From contig CAMZGD010000001.1 of assembly GCA_947306365.1 (NCBI GenBank), forward strand, positions 62,001 to 126,000: 64,000 nt of DNA, written 5' to 3'. The notes under the pieces are model-generated. The model was not told the DNA's origin. It worked only from the letters and a program-made list of their open reading frames with translations, and ran no database searches. Numbering within the stretch: the stretch's first letter is position 1; every line of letters starts with the position of its first letter. The translations under genes and the position numbers were made by a program. This document shows positions 27,138 through 36,780 of this stretch, one piece after another. The stretch comes from an uncultured Bacteroidales bacterium. GTDB lineage: Bacteria; Bacteroidota; Bacteroidia; Bacteroidales; UBA932.

Positions 27138-27689
27138 CTATGTTTGTTTTTTTTCCTTTGCTTTTTCAATAAGAGTCGCAAAGTAAGCACTTTTTTCTGG
27201 AAATAGCAAAATAAGTTTTTCGTAAATGGCTATGGCTCTCTGATAAAGGTCCTGTTGCAGATAGATTTCGGCCAGGGTCTCGGAGACCAGGGCGCCGGCG
27301 CTGTCCGGCCGGGACGTTTCCGCCGGGGCGTAGTCCGCGCTGCCGGCCCGGGCGCCGAAGACCGGCGTGGTGACCGAGAAGCCTTCCTGTTCGAGCCGGT
27401 CAAAGTCGGCCTGGCCGAAATAGTCGCCCCCGACCACGTAGTATTGCGGCCGGGACGGCTTCACGGGCTCGGGCTCGGGTTCCCTGTGTTCCTTCGCCTT
27501 GCCGGTGAGCAGCCGGAGCAGCTCGTCGCGCGAGAGGAAGAAGACGGCGTCGCGGCCCACGGCCCGGCGCAGGGCCTCTTCGTCACCGCCCTGCCGGGCG
27601 ATCGCTTCCCGCCGGGCTACAGTGAACCAGGGAAAGTCTTCGAGCAGCTGCTGCAGCTCGGCCGGCGTACACTGGCGAATGTCTACCAT
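27138..27689 (-). CDS. TPR-like protein of unknown function between lptE and secG
   Basis: A 183-residue cytoplasmic protein. The N-terminus ([20 protein letters not shown]) and a C-terminal helical repeat ([46 protein letters not shown]) resemble a single TPR; the middle is Pro/Glu-rich and probably disordered. Genes of this kind sit between lptE and secG in other Bacteroidetes, which supports a real gene, but I know of no demonstrated function. It overlaps lptE by 7 nt. Confidence 0.7.
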   Translation of the reverse strand: MVDIRQCTPAELQQLLEDFPWFTVARREAIARQGGDEEALRRAVGRDAVFFLSRDELLRLLTGKAKEHREPEPEPVKPSRPQYYVVGGDYFGQADFDRLEQEGFSVTTPVFGARAGSADYAPAETSRPDSAGALVSETLAEIYLQQDLYQRAIAIYEKLILLFPEKSAYFATLIEKAKEKKQT

Positions 27690-28192
27690 TGGGCTACCGT
27701 CGCGTTGAAGATATCGTCCACGAGCTTCTGGACGATCGTTTCGCAGAGCTGTCCCTCCACCATGTCGAGCGAATTGTTGGAATCGTAGTCTTCATAGCTG
27801 GCGAACGACTGCTCGACATTGTCTTCAGGATGAAGGACATTGGTGAAGGACACCTTGCAGGTGACCGTCAGGCGGTTCATCGCCGCCACTTCGTTGGCGG
27901 TGACGGCCGTGGCGCGGACGTCGTACGACTCGATGGTGACCAGCAGGTTCAGGTCGCCCTCTTCCGTGACCTGTTCCAGCTTCGTGAGCTTGCGGTACTT
28001 GTCGTTGAGGGCTTCGGTGAGCTGGTTGGCCAGCGAGGGGTTGACCTTGGTGGCCTTGTTGACCACCGGCTCGATGCAGATGGTCTTGACGTCGGACTGG
28101 ATGGAGGTCCCGCTGAAGGAATAGATGCCGCATCCCGCGACGACGGGCAGGAAGACGGACAGGATCAGGAGGATGCGCACAGGGTGTTTCAT
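27683..28192 (-). CDS. lptE: LptE-like LPS assembly lipoprotein
   Basis: A 169-residue lipoprotein: signal peptide with lipobox VVAGC (C21), then [46 protein letters not shown], the pattern of Bacteroidetes LptE proteins. It would plug the LptD barrel in the outer membrane during LPS delivery. It overlaps the sigma-54 activator stop by 4 nt, in the conserved gene order activator-lptE-TPR-secG. Confidence 0.85.
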   Translation of the reverse strand: MKHPVRILLILSVFLPVVAGCGIYSFSGTSIQSDVKTICIEPVVNKATKVNPSLANQLTEALNDKYRKLTKLEQVTEEGDLNLLVTIESYDVRATAVTANEVAAMNRLTVTCKVSFTNVLHPEDNVEQSFASYEDYDSNNSLDMVEGQLCETIVQKLVDDIFNATVAQW

Positions 28193-29355
28193 TGGATGCC
28201 GAGCTCTTTGATCTTACGGTAAAGGGTACGTTCGGAGATGCCGAGTTCTTCGGCCGCCTTCTTGCGCCGGCCGCCGTTCCGTTCAAGCGCTTTCCGGATG
28301 AGTTCCGTGCTGACGTCCTGGATCGAAACAGGTTCCTGCACGGTGTACGACGGTTCCTGGGCGACATCGCTGGACTGGATGTCCGAAGCGCGGATGATGA
28401 GCTGGCCCCGCGGCTGTGCGGGTTCTCTGTCCGGGACGGGCGACAGGTCGTCGAAGCGTGCCTTAAGGTCGTCGATGTCGTGGCGCATCTGGTAGAGGAT
28501 CTTGAAGATGATATCGCGGTCGCTCAGGTAGTCGGCGCCGGATTCGCCGGTGCGGACAGGGAGGGTGGAAGCGCCTTCCGAAGGGAGGTAGCGCGCCAGC
28601 ACCTCGGCCGAGACCAGCCGTTTGGTCTCCAGTACGGAGATGCGGTTGGTGACGCTCTGGAGCTGCCGGACATTGCCGGGCCAGCGGTAGGCGCAGAGGA
28701 GGTCCTGCGCCTCCGGGGTGAGCCGGATGGCGGGCACCATGTTCTGGTCGGCGAAGTCGAGCGCGAATTTCTTGAAGAGGAGCAGGATGTCGCCCTTCCG
28801 CTCGCGGAGCGGCGGGACGGTGACCGGGACGGTGCAGAGCCGGTAGTACAGGTCTTCCCGGAATTTTCCGTCTCGGATGGCGGACAGCAGGTTGACGTTG
28901 GTGGCCGCGACCACGCGGACGTTGGTCTTCTGGACCTTCGCCGAACCGACCTTGATGAATTCGCCCGTCTGCAGGACGCGCAGCAGGCGGACCTGGGTCG
29001 AGAGCGGCAGTTCCGCCACTTCGTCGAGGAAGAGCGTGCCGCCGTCGGCCTCTTCGAAATAACCCTTGCGGGTCTCGATGGCACCGGTGAAGGAGCCCTT
29101 CTCGTGTCCGAAGAGTTCGGAATCGATGGTCCCTTCGGGGATGCCGCCGCAGTTCAGGGCGAGATAGACGTTATGCTTGCGGGCGCTGTACTGGTGGATG
29201 ATCTGCGGGATGACCTCCTTGCCCACGCCGCTCTCGCCCGTGACCAGCACGGACAGGTTGGTGGGGGCGACCTGGCGGGCGATCTCGAGGGCCCGGTCCA
29301 GTTCGGGATCGTTGCCGATGATGCCGAAGCGCTGCTTGATCTGATTCAAATCCAT
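28189..29355 (-). CDS. Sigma-54-dependent transcriptional activator
   Basis: A 388-residue AAA+ activator without an N-terminal receiver domain. Walker A GESGVGKE (40-47), the sigma-54 contact loop GSFTGA (87-92, a common variant of GAFTGA), Walker B GGTLFLDE (105-112) and the arginine-finger region FREDLYYRL are present. The C-terminal ~45 residues form a Fis-type helix-turn-helix ([35 protein letters not shown]). Because it lacks a sensor domain, its activity is likely set by expression or a partner. It heads the lptE-secG cluster. Confidence 0.93.
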   Translation of the reverse strand: MDLNQIKQRFGIIGNDPELDRALEIARQVAPTNLSVLVTGESGVGKEVIPQIIHQYSARKHNVYLALNCGGIPEGTIDSELFGHEKGSFTGAIETRKGYFEEADGGTLFLDEVAELPLSTQVRLLRVLQTGEFIKVGSAKVQKTNVRVVAATNVNLLSAIRDGKFREDLYYRLCTVPVTVPPLRERKGDILLLFKKFALDFADQNMVPAIRLTPEAQDLLCAYRWPGNVRQLQSVTNRISVLETKRLVSAEVLARYLPSEGASTLPVRTGESGADYLSDRDIIFKILYQMRHDIDDLKARFDDLSPVPDREPAQPRGQLIIRASDIQSSDVAQEPSYTVQEPVSIQDVSTELIRKALERNGGRRKKAAEELGISERTLYRKIKELGIQ

Positions 29356-29356
29356 A

Positions 29357-29388
29357 TTTGCAAAGATAAGAAAAATAGCGTATATTTG
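29357..29388 (+). promoter_or_regulatory. Promoter of the OmpA/TPR lipoprotein gene (with a possible divergent box)
   Basis: TTTG at 29357-29360, 20 nt, then TATATTTG at 29381-29388: a near-perfect Bacteroidetes promoter. Leader about 60 nt before the ATG at 29457. On the minus strand TATCTTTG (29361-29368) could serve the sigma-54 activator, whose ATG at 29355 is just 6 nt away. Confidence 0.7.
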
Positions 29389-29456
29389 TAAGATGATACC
29401 CTATATGGATATCTATATGGATAATCCAGCAATCATTCACAAATAAAAACGTTTTT

Positions 29457-31106
29457 ATGAAAAAATTAGTTTCCAACCTGTTGCTCATCGCAGCAATTTC
29501 TTTTGGGTTCGCATCCTGCAACCAGGCCCAGAAGATGATCGACGCTGCCGACCAGATCAACATCCAGTGCAATCCGGAAGTGCTGGAAGTGATCGCCGGC
29601 AACATCGACGCGACCGTTTCCGTGACCTTCCCGCCGGAGTACTTCCTCCCGAAGGCCACCCTCGAGGTCACGCCGGTACTGCTCTATGTCGGCGGCGAGG
29701 CCGTCGGCAAGCCTTTCACCTACCAGGGCGAGAAAGTCACCGACAACTTCAAGACCGTCACGAAGAACGGCGCCACCATCACCGAGAAAGTGCACTTCGA
29801 CTATGTCCCGGGCATGGAGAAATCCGAGCTCGTCGGCCGCGCGAAAGTGTATTACAAAGGTAACGAGTATGTATATCCCGCCGACATCAAGATCGCCGAC
29901 GGTGCCAACACGACCTATATGCTCGTCAACACGAAAGGCAGCTACCACTATCTCCCCGATGGCTACCAGGAAGTGATTCCCGAGACCGCCGAAGCTCAGA
30001 TCATGTATCTGATCAACAGCGCCGACGTCCGTGGTTCCGAGCTCCGCAGCGCGGATGTGAAGGACTTCCAGGAGGCGCTCAAGGCCCTGGCAGGCGACGA
30101 CCGTCGCGAAGTCAAGGGCACTGAGATCGTGGCGTATGCTTCCCCGGACGGCTCCGAAGCGCTCAACAACCGCCTCTCCGCCAACCGTGAGAAGACGGCC
30201 GCCAAGGCGTTCGACAAGATCACCAAGAAGCTGAATGCCGGCGAGGTGACCACCAAGTCGATCGGCGAGGACTGGGAAGGCTTCCAGGAACTGGTCAACA
30301 ATTCCAACATCGAAGACAAGGAGCTCATCCTCCGCGTCCTGTCGATGTACAGCGATCCGAACGTCCGCGAACGCGAGATCAAGAACATGTCTTCCGTCTA
30401 TCAGTCGCTGAAGACCAACATTCTCCCGCAGCTGCGCCGCGCCCGTTTCATCACCAACGTGGAGTACACCAACTACACTGCTGAAGAGCTGGCAGACCTC
30501 GTGGAGAACAACATCGACGTGCTCGACGAGCCCGCACTCCTCCGTGCCGCCGCCAACGTCAAGGACATCGATTCCAAGATCGCCATCTACAAGCAGGCCG
30601 TGAAGAAGTTCGGCACCGACAAGGCCCTCTACAACCTGGGCGTCGCCTGCCTCGAAAAGGGTGACCTCGCCGCCGCGAAGGAAGCGCTCAACAAGGTCGC
30701 CGACAAGGGCTTCGGCTGCTTCGACAACGTAATGGGCGTAATCGCGATGCGGGAAGGCAAGTATGCCGATGCAGCCCGGCTGTTCGCCAAGCACGCAGAC
30801 GGCGGACACGAGAAGGCCAACCTCGCCGCCCTCGACATCCTCAACGGCAAGTACGCGGATGCGGCCGCCAAGCTGGCCGGCACCGGCGACCACAACGAGA
30901 CGCTCGCCTACATCCTGACGAACCAGCTCGACAAGGCTTCCGAATCCATCAAGGGCAACTGTCCGTACTGCAACTACAAGAAGGCCATCATCGCCGCGCG
31001 CAAGGGCGACGTTAACGCCTACAACGCCGCGATGGAGATCGTCAAGCAGAACGAGAAACTCGCCGAACGCGCTGCGAACGACGTCGAGTTCCTGAAGTTC
31101 AGATAA
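29457..31106 (+). CDS. Lipoprotein with OmpA-like segment and TPR-type C-terminus
   Basis: A 549-residue lipoprotein: signal peptide MKKLVSNLLLIAAISFGFAS with C21 as lipid site. Residues ~30-190 are beta-rich. Residues ~195-290 (ADVRGSELRSADVKDFQEAL, TEIVAYASPDGSEALNNRLSANREKTA) resemble an OmpA-type peptidoglycan-binding domain. Residues ~350-540 are TPR-like Ala-rich repeats (LYNLGVACLEKGDLAAAKEALNKV, VMGVIAMREGKYADAARLF). A strong promoter, a strong terminator and strongly biased codons suggest high expression. Related proteins exist in other Bacteroidetes, but I know of no assigned function; an envelope scaffold is a guess. Confidence 0.8.
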   Translation: MKKLVSNLLLIAAISFGFASCNQAQKMIDAADQINIQCNPEVLEVIAGNIDATVSVTFPPEYFLPKATLEVTPVLLYVGGEAVGKPFTYQGEKVTDNFKTVTKNGATITEKVHFDYVPGMEKSELVGRAKVYYKGNEYVYPADIKIADGANTTYMLVNTKGSYHYLPDGYQEVIPETAEAQIMYLINSADVRGSELRSADVKDFQEALKALAGDDRREVKGTEIVAYASPDGSEALNNRLSANREKTAAKAFDKITKKLNAGEVTTKSIGEDWEGFQELVNNSNIEDKELILRVLSMYSDPNVREREIKNMSSVYQSLKTNILPQLRRARFITNVEYTNYTAEELADLVENNIDVLDEPALLRAAANVKDIDSKIAIYKQAVKKFGTDKALYNLGVACLEKGDLAAAKEALNKVADKGFGCFDNVMGVIAMREGKYADAARLFAKHADGGHEKANLAALDILNGKYADAAAKLAGTGDHNETLAYILTNQLDKASESIKGNCPYCNYKKAIIAARKGDVNAYNAAMEIVKQNEKLAERAANDVEFLKFR

Positions 31107-31130
31107 CAAAAACATTTTTGTTACAAAATT

Positions 31131-31161
31131 GGCCAGTTGGAGTATCAACTGGCCTTTTTTT
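31131..31161 (+). terminator. Rho-independent terminator of the lipoprotein gene
   Basis: GGCCAGTTG (31131-31139) pairs perfectly with CAACTGGCC (31146-31154) across a 6-nt loop and is followed by seven T. A smaller AACAAAAA/TTTTTGTT hairpin precedes it right after the stop codon. Confidence 0.93.
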
Positions 31162-31164
31162 GTT

Positions 31165-31172
31165 TACCTTTG
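31165..31172 (+). promoter_or_regulatory. -7 box of the nrdD promoter
   Basis: TACCTTTG at 31165-31172, immediately after the terminator T-run and within a GTTTAC/GTAAAC inverted repeat (31162-31177) that could be an operator. No -33 TTG lies at the usual distance, so an activator (for instance of the redox type) is possible. Confidence 0.5.
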
Positions 31173-31217
31173 TAAACCCGACAACACATCACACCACCCT
31201 CCGTTGGGAACGTAACT

Positions 31218-33383
31218 ATGGAATATACTGACCTTTACATCATCAAAAGGGACGGTAAACGCGCCCCTTTCTCTCTTGACAAGATCAAGAACGCCATCCG
31301 GAAGGCTTTCCTGGCATCCGGAAGTTTCGCAACCGAAGAAACGCTGACCAACATCCTCAGCCGCGTCCACATTTCCAACGGAATGCATGTGGAAGAGATC
31401 CAGAACCAGGTGGAAGTCTCGCTCATGTCCGAGCGCTACTTCGCCGTGGCGAAGGCCTACATGCTCTATCGCCAGCACCACACGGAAGACCGCGAGGTGC
31501 GTGACCGCCTCAACTTCCTGATCGACTACTGCTCCGCATCGAATCCCGCGACCGGCAGCAAGTACGACGCCAACGCCAACGTCGAGAAGAAGAACATCGC
31601 CACGCTCATCGGCGAGCTTCCCAAGGCGAGCTTCATCCGCCTGAACCGCCGCCTGCTCACGGACCGTATCCGCGAGATGTACGGCAAGGAGTTGTCGGAC
31701 CGTTATCTCGAACTGCTGAACGGCCATTTCATCTACAAGAACGACGAGACCAGCCTCGCGAACTACTGCGCCAGCATCACGATGTACCCGTGGCTCCTGC
31801 AGGGCACGCTCCCCGTGGGCGGCAACTCGACGCCGGCCAAGAACCTCAAGTCGTTCTGCGGCGGTTTCGTCAACCTGGTCTTCATCGTCTCCAGCATGCT
31901 GAGCGGTGCGTGCGCCACGCCGGAGTTCCTGATGTACATGAACTACTTCATCGAGCAGGAATACGGCGAGGACTACTATCTCCGGTCCGACGAGGTGGTG
32001 GACCTGTCGAAGAAGCAGCGTACCATCGACAAGATCATCACCGACTGCTTCGAGCAGATCGTCTATTCGATCAACCAGCCCACCGGCGCCCGCAACTTCC
32101 AGTCCGTGTTCTGGAACATCTCCTACTACGACCGCTTCTATTTCGAGAGCATCTTCGGCGACTTCCGCTTCCCCGACGGCAGCCAGCCGCACTGGGATTC
32201 CCTCAACTGGCTCCAGAAGCGCTTCATGACCTGGTTCAACGCCGAGCGTACCAAGACCATCCTCACCTTCCCGGTCGAGACGATGGCCCTGCTGACGGAG
32301 AACGGCGACGCCAAGGATCCCGAGTACGCCGAATGGACGGCCAAGATGTACAGCGAGGGACACAGCTTCTTCACCTATATGAGCGACAACGCCGACAGCC
32401 TTGCCAGCTGCTGCCGCCTGCGCAACGAGATCCAGGACAACGGCTTCAGCTATACCCTCGGCGCCGGCGGCGTCTCGACCGGTAGCAAGAGCGTGCTGAC
32501 GATCAACCTCAACCGCTGCGTGCAGTATGCCTTCAAGAAGGGCATCCCGTATCTGGAGTATCTCGAGGAAGTGGTGGACCTGATGCACAAGGTGCAGCTC
32601 GCCTACAACGAGAACCTGCGCGACCTGATGAACAAGGGCATGCTCCCGCTCTTCGACGCCGGCTTCATCAACATCGCCCGCCAGTACCTGACGATCGGCG
32701 TGAACGGCCTGGTGGAGGCCGCCGAGTTCATGGGCATCCGGATCACCGACAACGAAGACTACGCTTCGTTCGTGCAGGGCGTCCTCGGTATGATCGAGCG
32801 CCTCAACAAGAAGTACCGCACCAAGGACGTGATGTTCAACTGCGAGATGATCCCGGCCGAGAACGTGGGTGTGAAGCATGCGAAATGGGACCGCGAAGAC
32901 GGCTACATCGTGCCGCGCGACTGCTACAACAGCTACTTCTACATCGTGGAGGACGAGAACCTCAACATCCTCGACAAGTTCCGGCTGCACGGCAGCAAGT
33001 ACATCGAACACCTGACGGGCGGCAGCGCGCTTCACATGAACCTCGAGGAGCATTTGAGCGAGGCGCAGTACCGCCAGCTGCTCCGGGTCGCGGCGCGGGA
33101 AGGGTGCAACTATTTCACCTTCAACATCCCGAACACCATCTGCAACACCTGCGGCCACATCGACAAGCGTTACCTGCACGAGTGTCCGAAGTGCCACAGT
33201 ACGGACGTGGACTACGCCACCCGCATCATCGGCTACATGAAGCGCGTAAGCAGCTTCTCGCAGCCGCGCCAGCAGGAGGCCGCACGCCGCTTCTACTACA
33301 ACGGCAACCGGCCCGATGCCGTGAAGCTGACGCCCGAGCCGGTCGCAGAACCGGTTGCAGAGCCGGTGGCGCAGGATGCTTAG
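31218..33383 (+). CDS. nrdD: Anaerobic ribonucleoside-triphosphate reductase, large subunit
   Basis: A 721-residue class III ribonucleotide reductase that makes deoxynucleotides without oxygen using a glycyl radical. An N-terminal ATP-cone (residues ~4-95, IIKRDGKRAPFSLDKIKNAI) provides allosteric control. The zinc site is C642-x2-C645 and C656-x2-C659, and the glycyl radical residue is G672 in TRIIGYMKRVSSFSQPRQ. The C-terminal tail has a PEPVAEPVAEPV repeat, probably flexible. nrdG overlaps its 3' end by 8 nt. The enzyme fits a strict anaerobe. Confidence 0.96.
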   Translation: MEYTDLYIIKRDGKRAPFSLDKIKNAIRKAFLASGSFATEETLTNILSRVHISNGMHVEEIQNQVEVSLMSERYFAVAKAYMLYRQHHTEDREVRDRLNFLIDYCSASNPATGSKYDANANVEKKNIATLIGELPKASFIRLNRRLLTDRIREMYGKELSDRYLELLNGHFIYKNDETSLANYCASITMYPWLLQGTLPVGGNSTPAKNLKSFCGGFVNLVFIVSSMLSGACATPEFLMYMNYFIEQEYGEDYYLRSDEVVDLSKKQRTIDKIITDCFEQIVYSINQPTGARNFQSVFWNISYYDRFYFESIFGDFRFPDGSQPHWDSLNWLQKRFMTWFNAERTKTILTFPVETMALLTENGDAKDPEYAEWTAKMYSEGHSFFTYMSDNADSLASCCRLRNEIQDNGFSYTLGAGGVSTGSKSVLTINLNRCVQYAFKKGIPYLEYLEEVVDLMHKVQLAYNENLRDLMNKGMLPLFDAGFINIARQYLTIGVNGLVEAAEFMGIRITDNEDYASFVQGVLGMIERLNKKYRTKDVMFNCEMIPAENVGVKHAKWDREDGYIVPRDCYNSYFYIVEDENLNILDKFRLHGSKYIEHLTGGSALHMNLEEHLSEAQYRQLLRVAAREGCNYFTFNIPNTICNTCGHIDKRYLHECPKCHSTDVDYATRIIGYMKRVSSFSQPRQQEAARRFYYNGNRPDAVKLTPEPVAEPVAEPVAQDA

Positions 33384-33846
33384 GTTCTACAACTACGACA
33401 TCGTATTCCAGGAGATACCCGATGAGGTGACGCTGGCTGTCAATCTCACCGGGTGTCCCTGTCATTGTCCCGGCTGCCACAGCCCGCACCTGTGGGAAGA
33501 CATCGGCGAGCCGCTCGACGAAACGGTTCTCCGCCGCATCTACGCGGACTATGCCGCCGGGGTGACCTGCATCTGCCTGATGGGCGGCGACGCCGATCCG
33601 GCCGCCGTAGAACGGTGCTGTGCCTTCATCCGGACGGAGATGGGCCTGCGGAGCGGCTGGTATTCCGGCCGGGCCGAGCTGCCGGAGGGCATCTGCCTGG
33701 ACCATTTCGACTATGTCAAGACGGGGCCGTACATCGCCGCGCGCGGCGGCCTCAAGTCGCCCGACACCAACCAGCGCCTTTACCGGGTGGCGGACGGCCG
33801 GTTGGAAGACATTACCTATCGTTTCTGGAGACCAACCGTCGGCTGA
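33376..33846 (+). CDS. nrdG: Anaerobic ribonucleotide reductase activating protein
   Basis: A 156-residue radical-SAM activase for NrdD. The iron-sulfur motif is C27-x3-C31-x2-C34 (TGCPCHCPGCHSPHLW) with an additional C29 inside it. GGDADP and KTGPYI segments are typical of NrdG. I use ATG 33376 (MLRFYNYDIVFQEIPDE), which overlaps the nrdD stop; an earlier codon would add seven unconserved residues. Its last 35 nt overlap the converging btuD-like gene. Confidence 0.93.
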   Translation: MLRFYNYDIVFQEIPDEVTLAVNLTGCPCHCPGCHSPHLWEDIGEPLDETVLRRIYADYAAGVTCICLMGGDADPAAVERCCAFIRTEMGLRSGWYSGRAELPEGICLDHFDYVKTGPYIAARGGLKSPDTNQRLYRVADGRLEDITYRFWRPTVG

Positions 33847-34639
33847 CGGGATCGAACCGGATGGATTCGCCGCCGAAGAAGCGTTCGAGCGAACCGTCGG
33901 CGATGAGCGTTTCGGGCGTGCCGCACACCATAGGTCCGGCCAGTCCGGCGTCGGGCGTTCCGTCGGACGGGCAGGCGGGCTGCAGCCAGAGACGGTCGGC
34001 CGTCTGCAGGGCAACATCCAGATCGTGGGTGGAAAGCAGGACGGCTTTGTTCCGTTCGTGGGCCAGGCGCCGGAGCGAGAGCATCGTCTCGAGCCGGCTG
34101 GTCACGTCGAGGAAGGCCGTAGGCTCGTCGAGCAGGATGATGGGGCATTCCTGAGCGAGCACCTTGGCGATGAAAGCCTTCTGGCGTTCGCCGTCGCTGA
34201 GTTCCGCTACGTGGCAGCCGGCCTTGTGTGCGATGCCGGCCGTTTCCAGCGCAGCGCGGACGGCCGCGTGGTCTTCTTCCCGAAGCGTTCCGAAAAATCC
34301 CGTATGGGGGTAACGTCCCAGTGAGACCAGGTCATAGACGCTGATGCCTCCGGCCTGCGTGCGCTCGGTGAGCACCACGCCGATGCGGGCGGCAAGTTGT
34401 TCGGGCGAATAGCTGCCGAGTGCCCTGCCTTCGATGCGCACTTCCCCGCCGAGCGCCGGAAGCAGGCCGCAGAGCGTCTTGAGCAGCGTCGACTTGCCGG
34501 CGCCGTTGCGGCCCATCAGACAGGTCAACTCACCGGGGAAAAGCCGTACGTCGATCCCCGGATGCACCGTTCGGCGTCCGCCCCGGCCGGTGTAGCCGAT
34601 GCAGAGGGAACGGGTTTCGATGACGGGGCTTCGATCCAT
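33812..34639 (-). CDS. btuD: Cobalamin/iron-complex ABC transporter ATPase (BtuD/FecE type)
   Basis: A 275-residue ATPase: Walker A GRNGAGKS (43-50), signature LSDGERQK, Walker B IILLDEPTAFLD, switch STHDLD. It matches the FecE/BtuD family. ATG 34639 is chosen because it gives the family-typical MDRSPVIETRSLCIGY start. Position after BtuC-, BtuF-, BtuG- and BtuB-like genes and downstream of a cobalamin riboswitch points to B12 import. Its 3' end overlaps nrdG convergently by 35 nt. Confidence 0.88.
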   Translation of the reverse strand: MDRSPVIETRSLCIGYTGRGGRRTVHPGIDVRLFPGELTCLMGRNGAGKSTLLKTLCGLLPALGGEVRIEGRALGSYSPEQLAARIGVVLTERTQAGGISVYDLVSLGRYPHTGFFGTLREEDHAAVRAALETAGIAHKAGCHVAELSDGERQKAFIAKVLAQECPIILLDEPTAFLDVTSRLETMLSLRRLAHERNKAVLLSTHDLDVALQTADRLWLQPACPSDGTPDAGLAGPMVCGTPETLIADGSLERFFGGESIRFDPVSRRLVSRNDR

Positions 34640-34643
34640 ACGG

Positions 34644-35651
34644 TCAATTGAAATAATGGATGTTCTTGCGGTTGACGATGACGTAGATGATGACCGGCGC
34701 ACCGATGATGGGCGTGATGGCGCTCAGCGGCAGCAGGTTGTTGCTGCCGGGAACGACGGTCAGGATGCTGCAGAGCAGGGCGGTGCAGGCACCCGCAAGC
34801 AGGGTGACGGGCAACAGGTGCCGGTGGTTGGCGCTGCCCAGCAGCAGGCGGGCGATATGCGGGACGGCCAGGCCGATAAACGAAATCGGACCGCAGAAGG
34901 CGGTAACGACACCCGTCAGCACACCGGTGCATACCAGGATGAGCACCCGGGCGCGACGCACGTTCACGCCGAGGTTGGTGGCGTATGATTCGCCCAGCAG
35001 CAGTGCGTTGAGGGGTTTGATGAGCAGCAGCGCCCCGGCGAGCCCGGCCAGCGAAAAGCCGGCGAGCCAGGGAAGCTTCGCGAGCGACACGCCGCTGAAG
35101 TCGCCCATCCCCCACATCACGTACTGGTGGACCTTGTCGGCCGAGGCGTGGTAGTTGAGGATCGAGATGACCGACGAGGCCAGGTAGCCCACCATGATGC
35201 CGATGATCAGCAGCATCACGTTGCTCGATACCTTGCGCGAGAACCAGAGGATGATCAGCAGCACCACGGCCGCGCCGACGAGCGCCGCCATGATGGTCGT
35301 CAGGTAGCTGGCAGCCCCGAAATAGATCATGGACACCGCCACGCCCAGGTTTGCGCCGTCGCTGATGCCCAGGATCGACGGTCCGGCCAGCGGATTCTTG
35401 AAGAGCGTCTGGAGCATCAGGCCGCTGACAGCCAGCGAGGCACCGGCAAGCAGGGCGGTGACGGTCTGCGGCAGGCGCGATTCCAGCACGATGTGTTGCC
35501 AGGCATCCCTGCCCTCATACGATCCGAACAGGATCTGCAGCACGTCGCGCAGCGGGATGCGCACCGCGCCGTGGACAAGTCCCAGGAAGAACAGCACCAC
35601 GAGCGCCGCGGCGAGCGCCAGATAGGCCCGACGATGCATGTTCCTATTCAT
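34644..35651 (-). CDS. btuC: Cobalamin ABC transporter permease (BtuC/FecCD type)
   Basis: A 335-residue inner-membrane permease with about ten helices. FecCD hallmarks: RLPQTVTALLAGASLAVSGLMLQTLFKNPLAGPSILGIS, and CGPISFIGLAVPHIARLLLG, followed by LLPVTLLAGACTALL. It lies 4 nt upstream of the ATPase gene and overlaps the binding-protein gene by 8 nt. Assigned to cobalamin because of the riboswitch and BtuB/BtuG context. Confidence 0.9.
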   Translation of the reverse strand: MNRNMHRRAYLALAAALVVLFFLGLVHGAVRIPLRDVLQILFGSYEGRDAWQHIVLESRLPQTVTALLAGASLAVSGLMLQTLFKNPLAGPSILGISDGANLGVAVSMIYFGAASYLTTIMAALVGAAVVLLIILWFSRKVSSNVMLLIIGIMVGYLASSVISILNYHASADKVHQYVMWGMGDFSGVSLAKLPWLAGFSLAGLAGALLLIKPLNALLLGESYATNLGVNVRRARVLILVCTGVLTGVVTAFCGPISFIGLAVPHIARLLLGSANHRHLLPVTLLAGACTALLCSILTVVPGSNNLLPLSAITPIIGAPVIIYVIVNRKNIHYFN

Positions 35652-36780
35652 CCAGCGGAAAATAATAACGCTGCCGGTGACCGGGCAGCAGGTCGGGATG
35701 GTATAGGGCGATCAGGTCTTCCAGCACCAGGTCGGGATGCAGGGTGATGTCCTCGTAGTAAGTGGAGGTGATGGTGTTGCAGGCGAAGATGTGCCGCTCC
35801 TTCCAGGGACGGAAGTTGGCGTACGGCTGGTACTCTTCCTGCAGCAGCCGGTAGGTCAGCGGGGTGCGCGTGTCGTATTTCAGGAACCAGCAGTCGGCTT
35901 CGCCGGCGCGGTCGAACACCTCTTCGAAGGTAAGATGCACGCTTTTGGCGCCGGGATATCCGCGGAAGATGTAGTCGGCGCCGGCGTCGGCATGCAACAC
36001 GCCGATGTAGCTGCCCCCAGACGGCACGGCCCAGGAGGCGCCGTACTTGCGTTCCAGGAGAACGGTGGGCCGGTGCTTCACGCCGGCGGCCATCTCCCTG
36101 AGCGCTTCGTAGTGCCGGGCGGTTTCGGCGAAAACGCGTTCTGCCGCATCCCGGCGCCCCAGCAGGAGCCCGTAGAACAACACCCATTCCGTTCGGCCGA
36201 GCGGGTGGTTTTCCATATAATCGGCCGCTTCGACGATCGGGATGCCGAGTTTCTCGGCGGAACCGTAGCCGCTGTTCTCAAACGGCGAGGCGACGATCAG
36301 TTCAGTGCCGATGTCGATGATCTTTTCCACGTTGGGAGAGGTGGATACGCCCAGGTCGGCGATCTGTCCGGCTTCGATGCGCCGCAGTACTTCCGGAGAC
36401 GTGATGTACTGGGGTTCACAGACGCCGCAGACCCGGTCGAGGGCGCCGATCTGCTCGGCGATGGCCGTGTGGACGGACGTATAGATCACGGCTTTTTCGA
36501 CAGGTATGCAGATGACGATGCCGTCGGCCGGCAGATTTGCCGGACGCGGCTTGTCGCGGTCGACGAGCACGTAGTGCTGCCGCTGTCGCAGCGTATCCCA
36601 CGGATCGCGGATGCGGACCGAAACATAGTCGTCGTAATACGCGATGTGCAGATTCCGGGCATAGCGGATGGTATCCGTGGCGCGCAGTTCCTGCCGGATG
36701 CCGGCGTGTTTTCCCGAACAGCCGCAAAGCAGCAGCCCGAGCAGGAGCGGCAACAGCAGGAAGCGACGGGTCGGAATCAT
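35644..36780 (-). CDS. btuF: Periplasmic cobalamin-binding lipoprotein (BtuF-like)
   Basis: A 378-residue substrate-binding lipoprotein: signal MIPTRRFLLLPLLLGLLLCGC with the lipid cysteine at C21. The PF01497-type core is visible (VCGVCEPQYITSPEVLRRIEAGQIADLG, SPNVEKIIDIGTELIVAS, GADYIF). It would take B12 from BtuB and deliver it to BtuCD. Longer than E. coli BtuF, as usual for Bacteroidetes. The start at 36780 overlaps the upstream gene by 4 nt. Confidence 0.87.
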   Translation of the reverse strand: MIPTRRFLLLPLLLGLLLCGCSGKHAGIRQELRATDTIRYARNLHIAYYDDYVSVRIRDPWDTLRQRQHYVLVDRDKPRPANLPADGIVICIPVEKAVIYTSVHTAIAEQIGALDRVCGVCEPQYITSPEVLRRIEAGQIADLGVSTSPNVEKIIDIGTELIVASPFENSGYGSAEKLGIPIVEAADYMENHPLGRTEWVLFYGLLLGRRDAAERVFAETARHYEALREMAAGVKHRPTVLLERKYGASWAVPSGGSYIGVLHADAGADYIFRGYPGAKSVHLTFEEVFDRAGEADCWFLKYDTRTPLTYRLLQEEYQPYANFRPWKERHIFACNTITSTYYEDITLHPDLVLEDLIALYHPDLLPGHRQRYYFPLDE

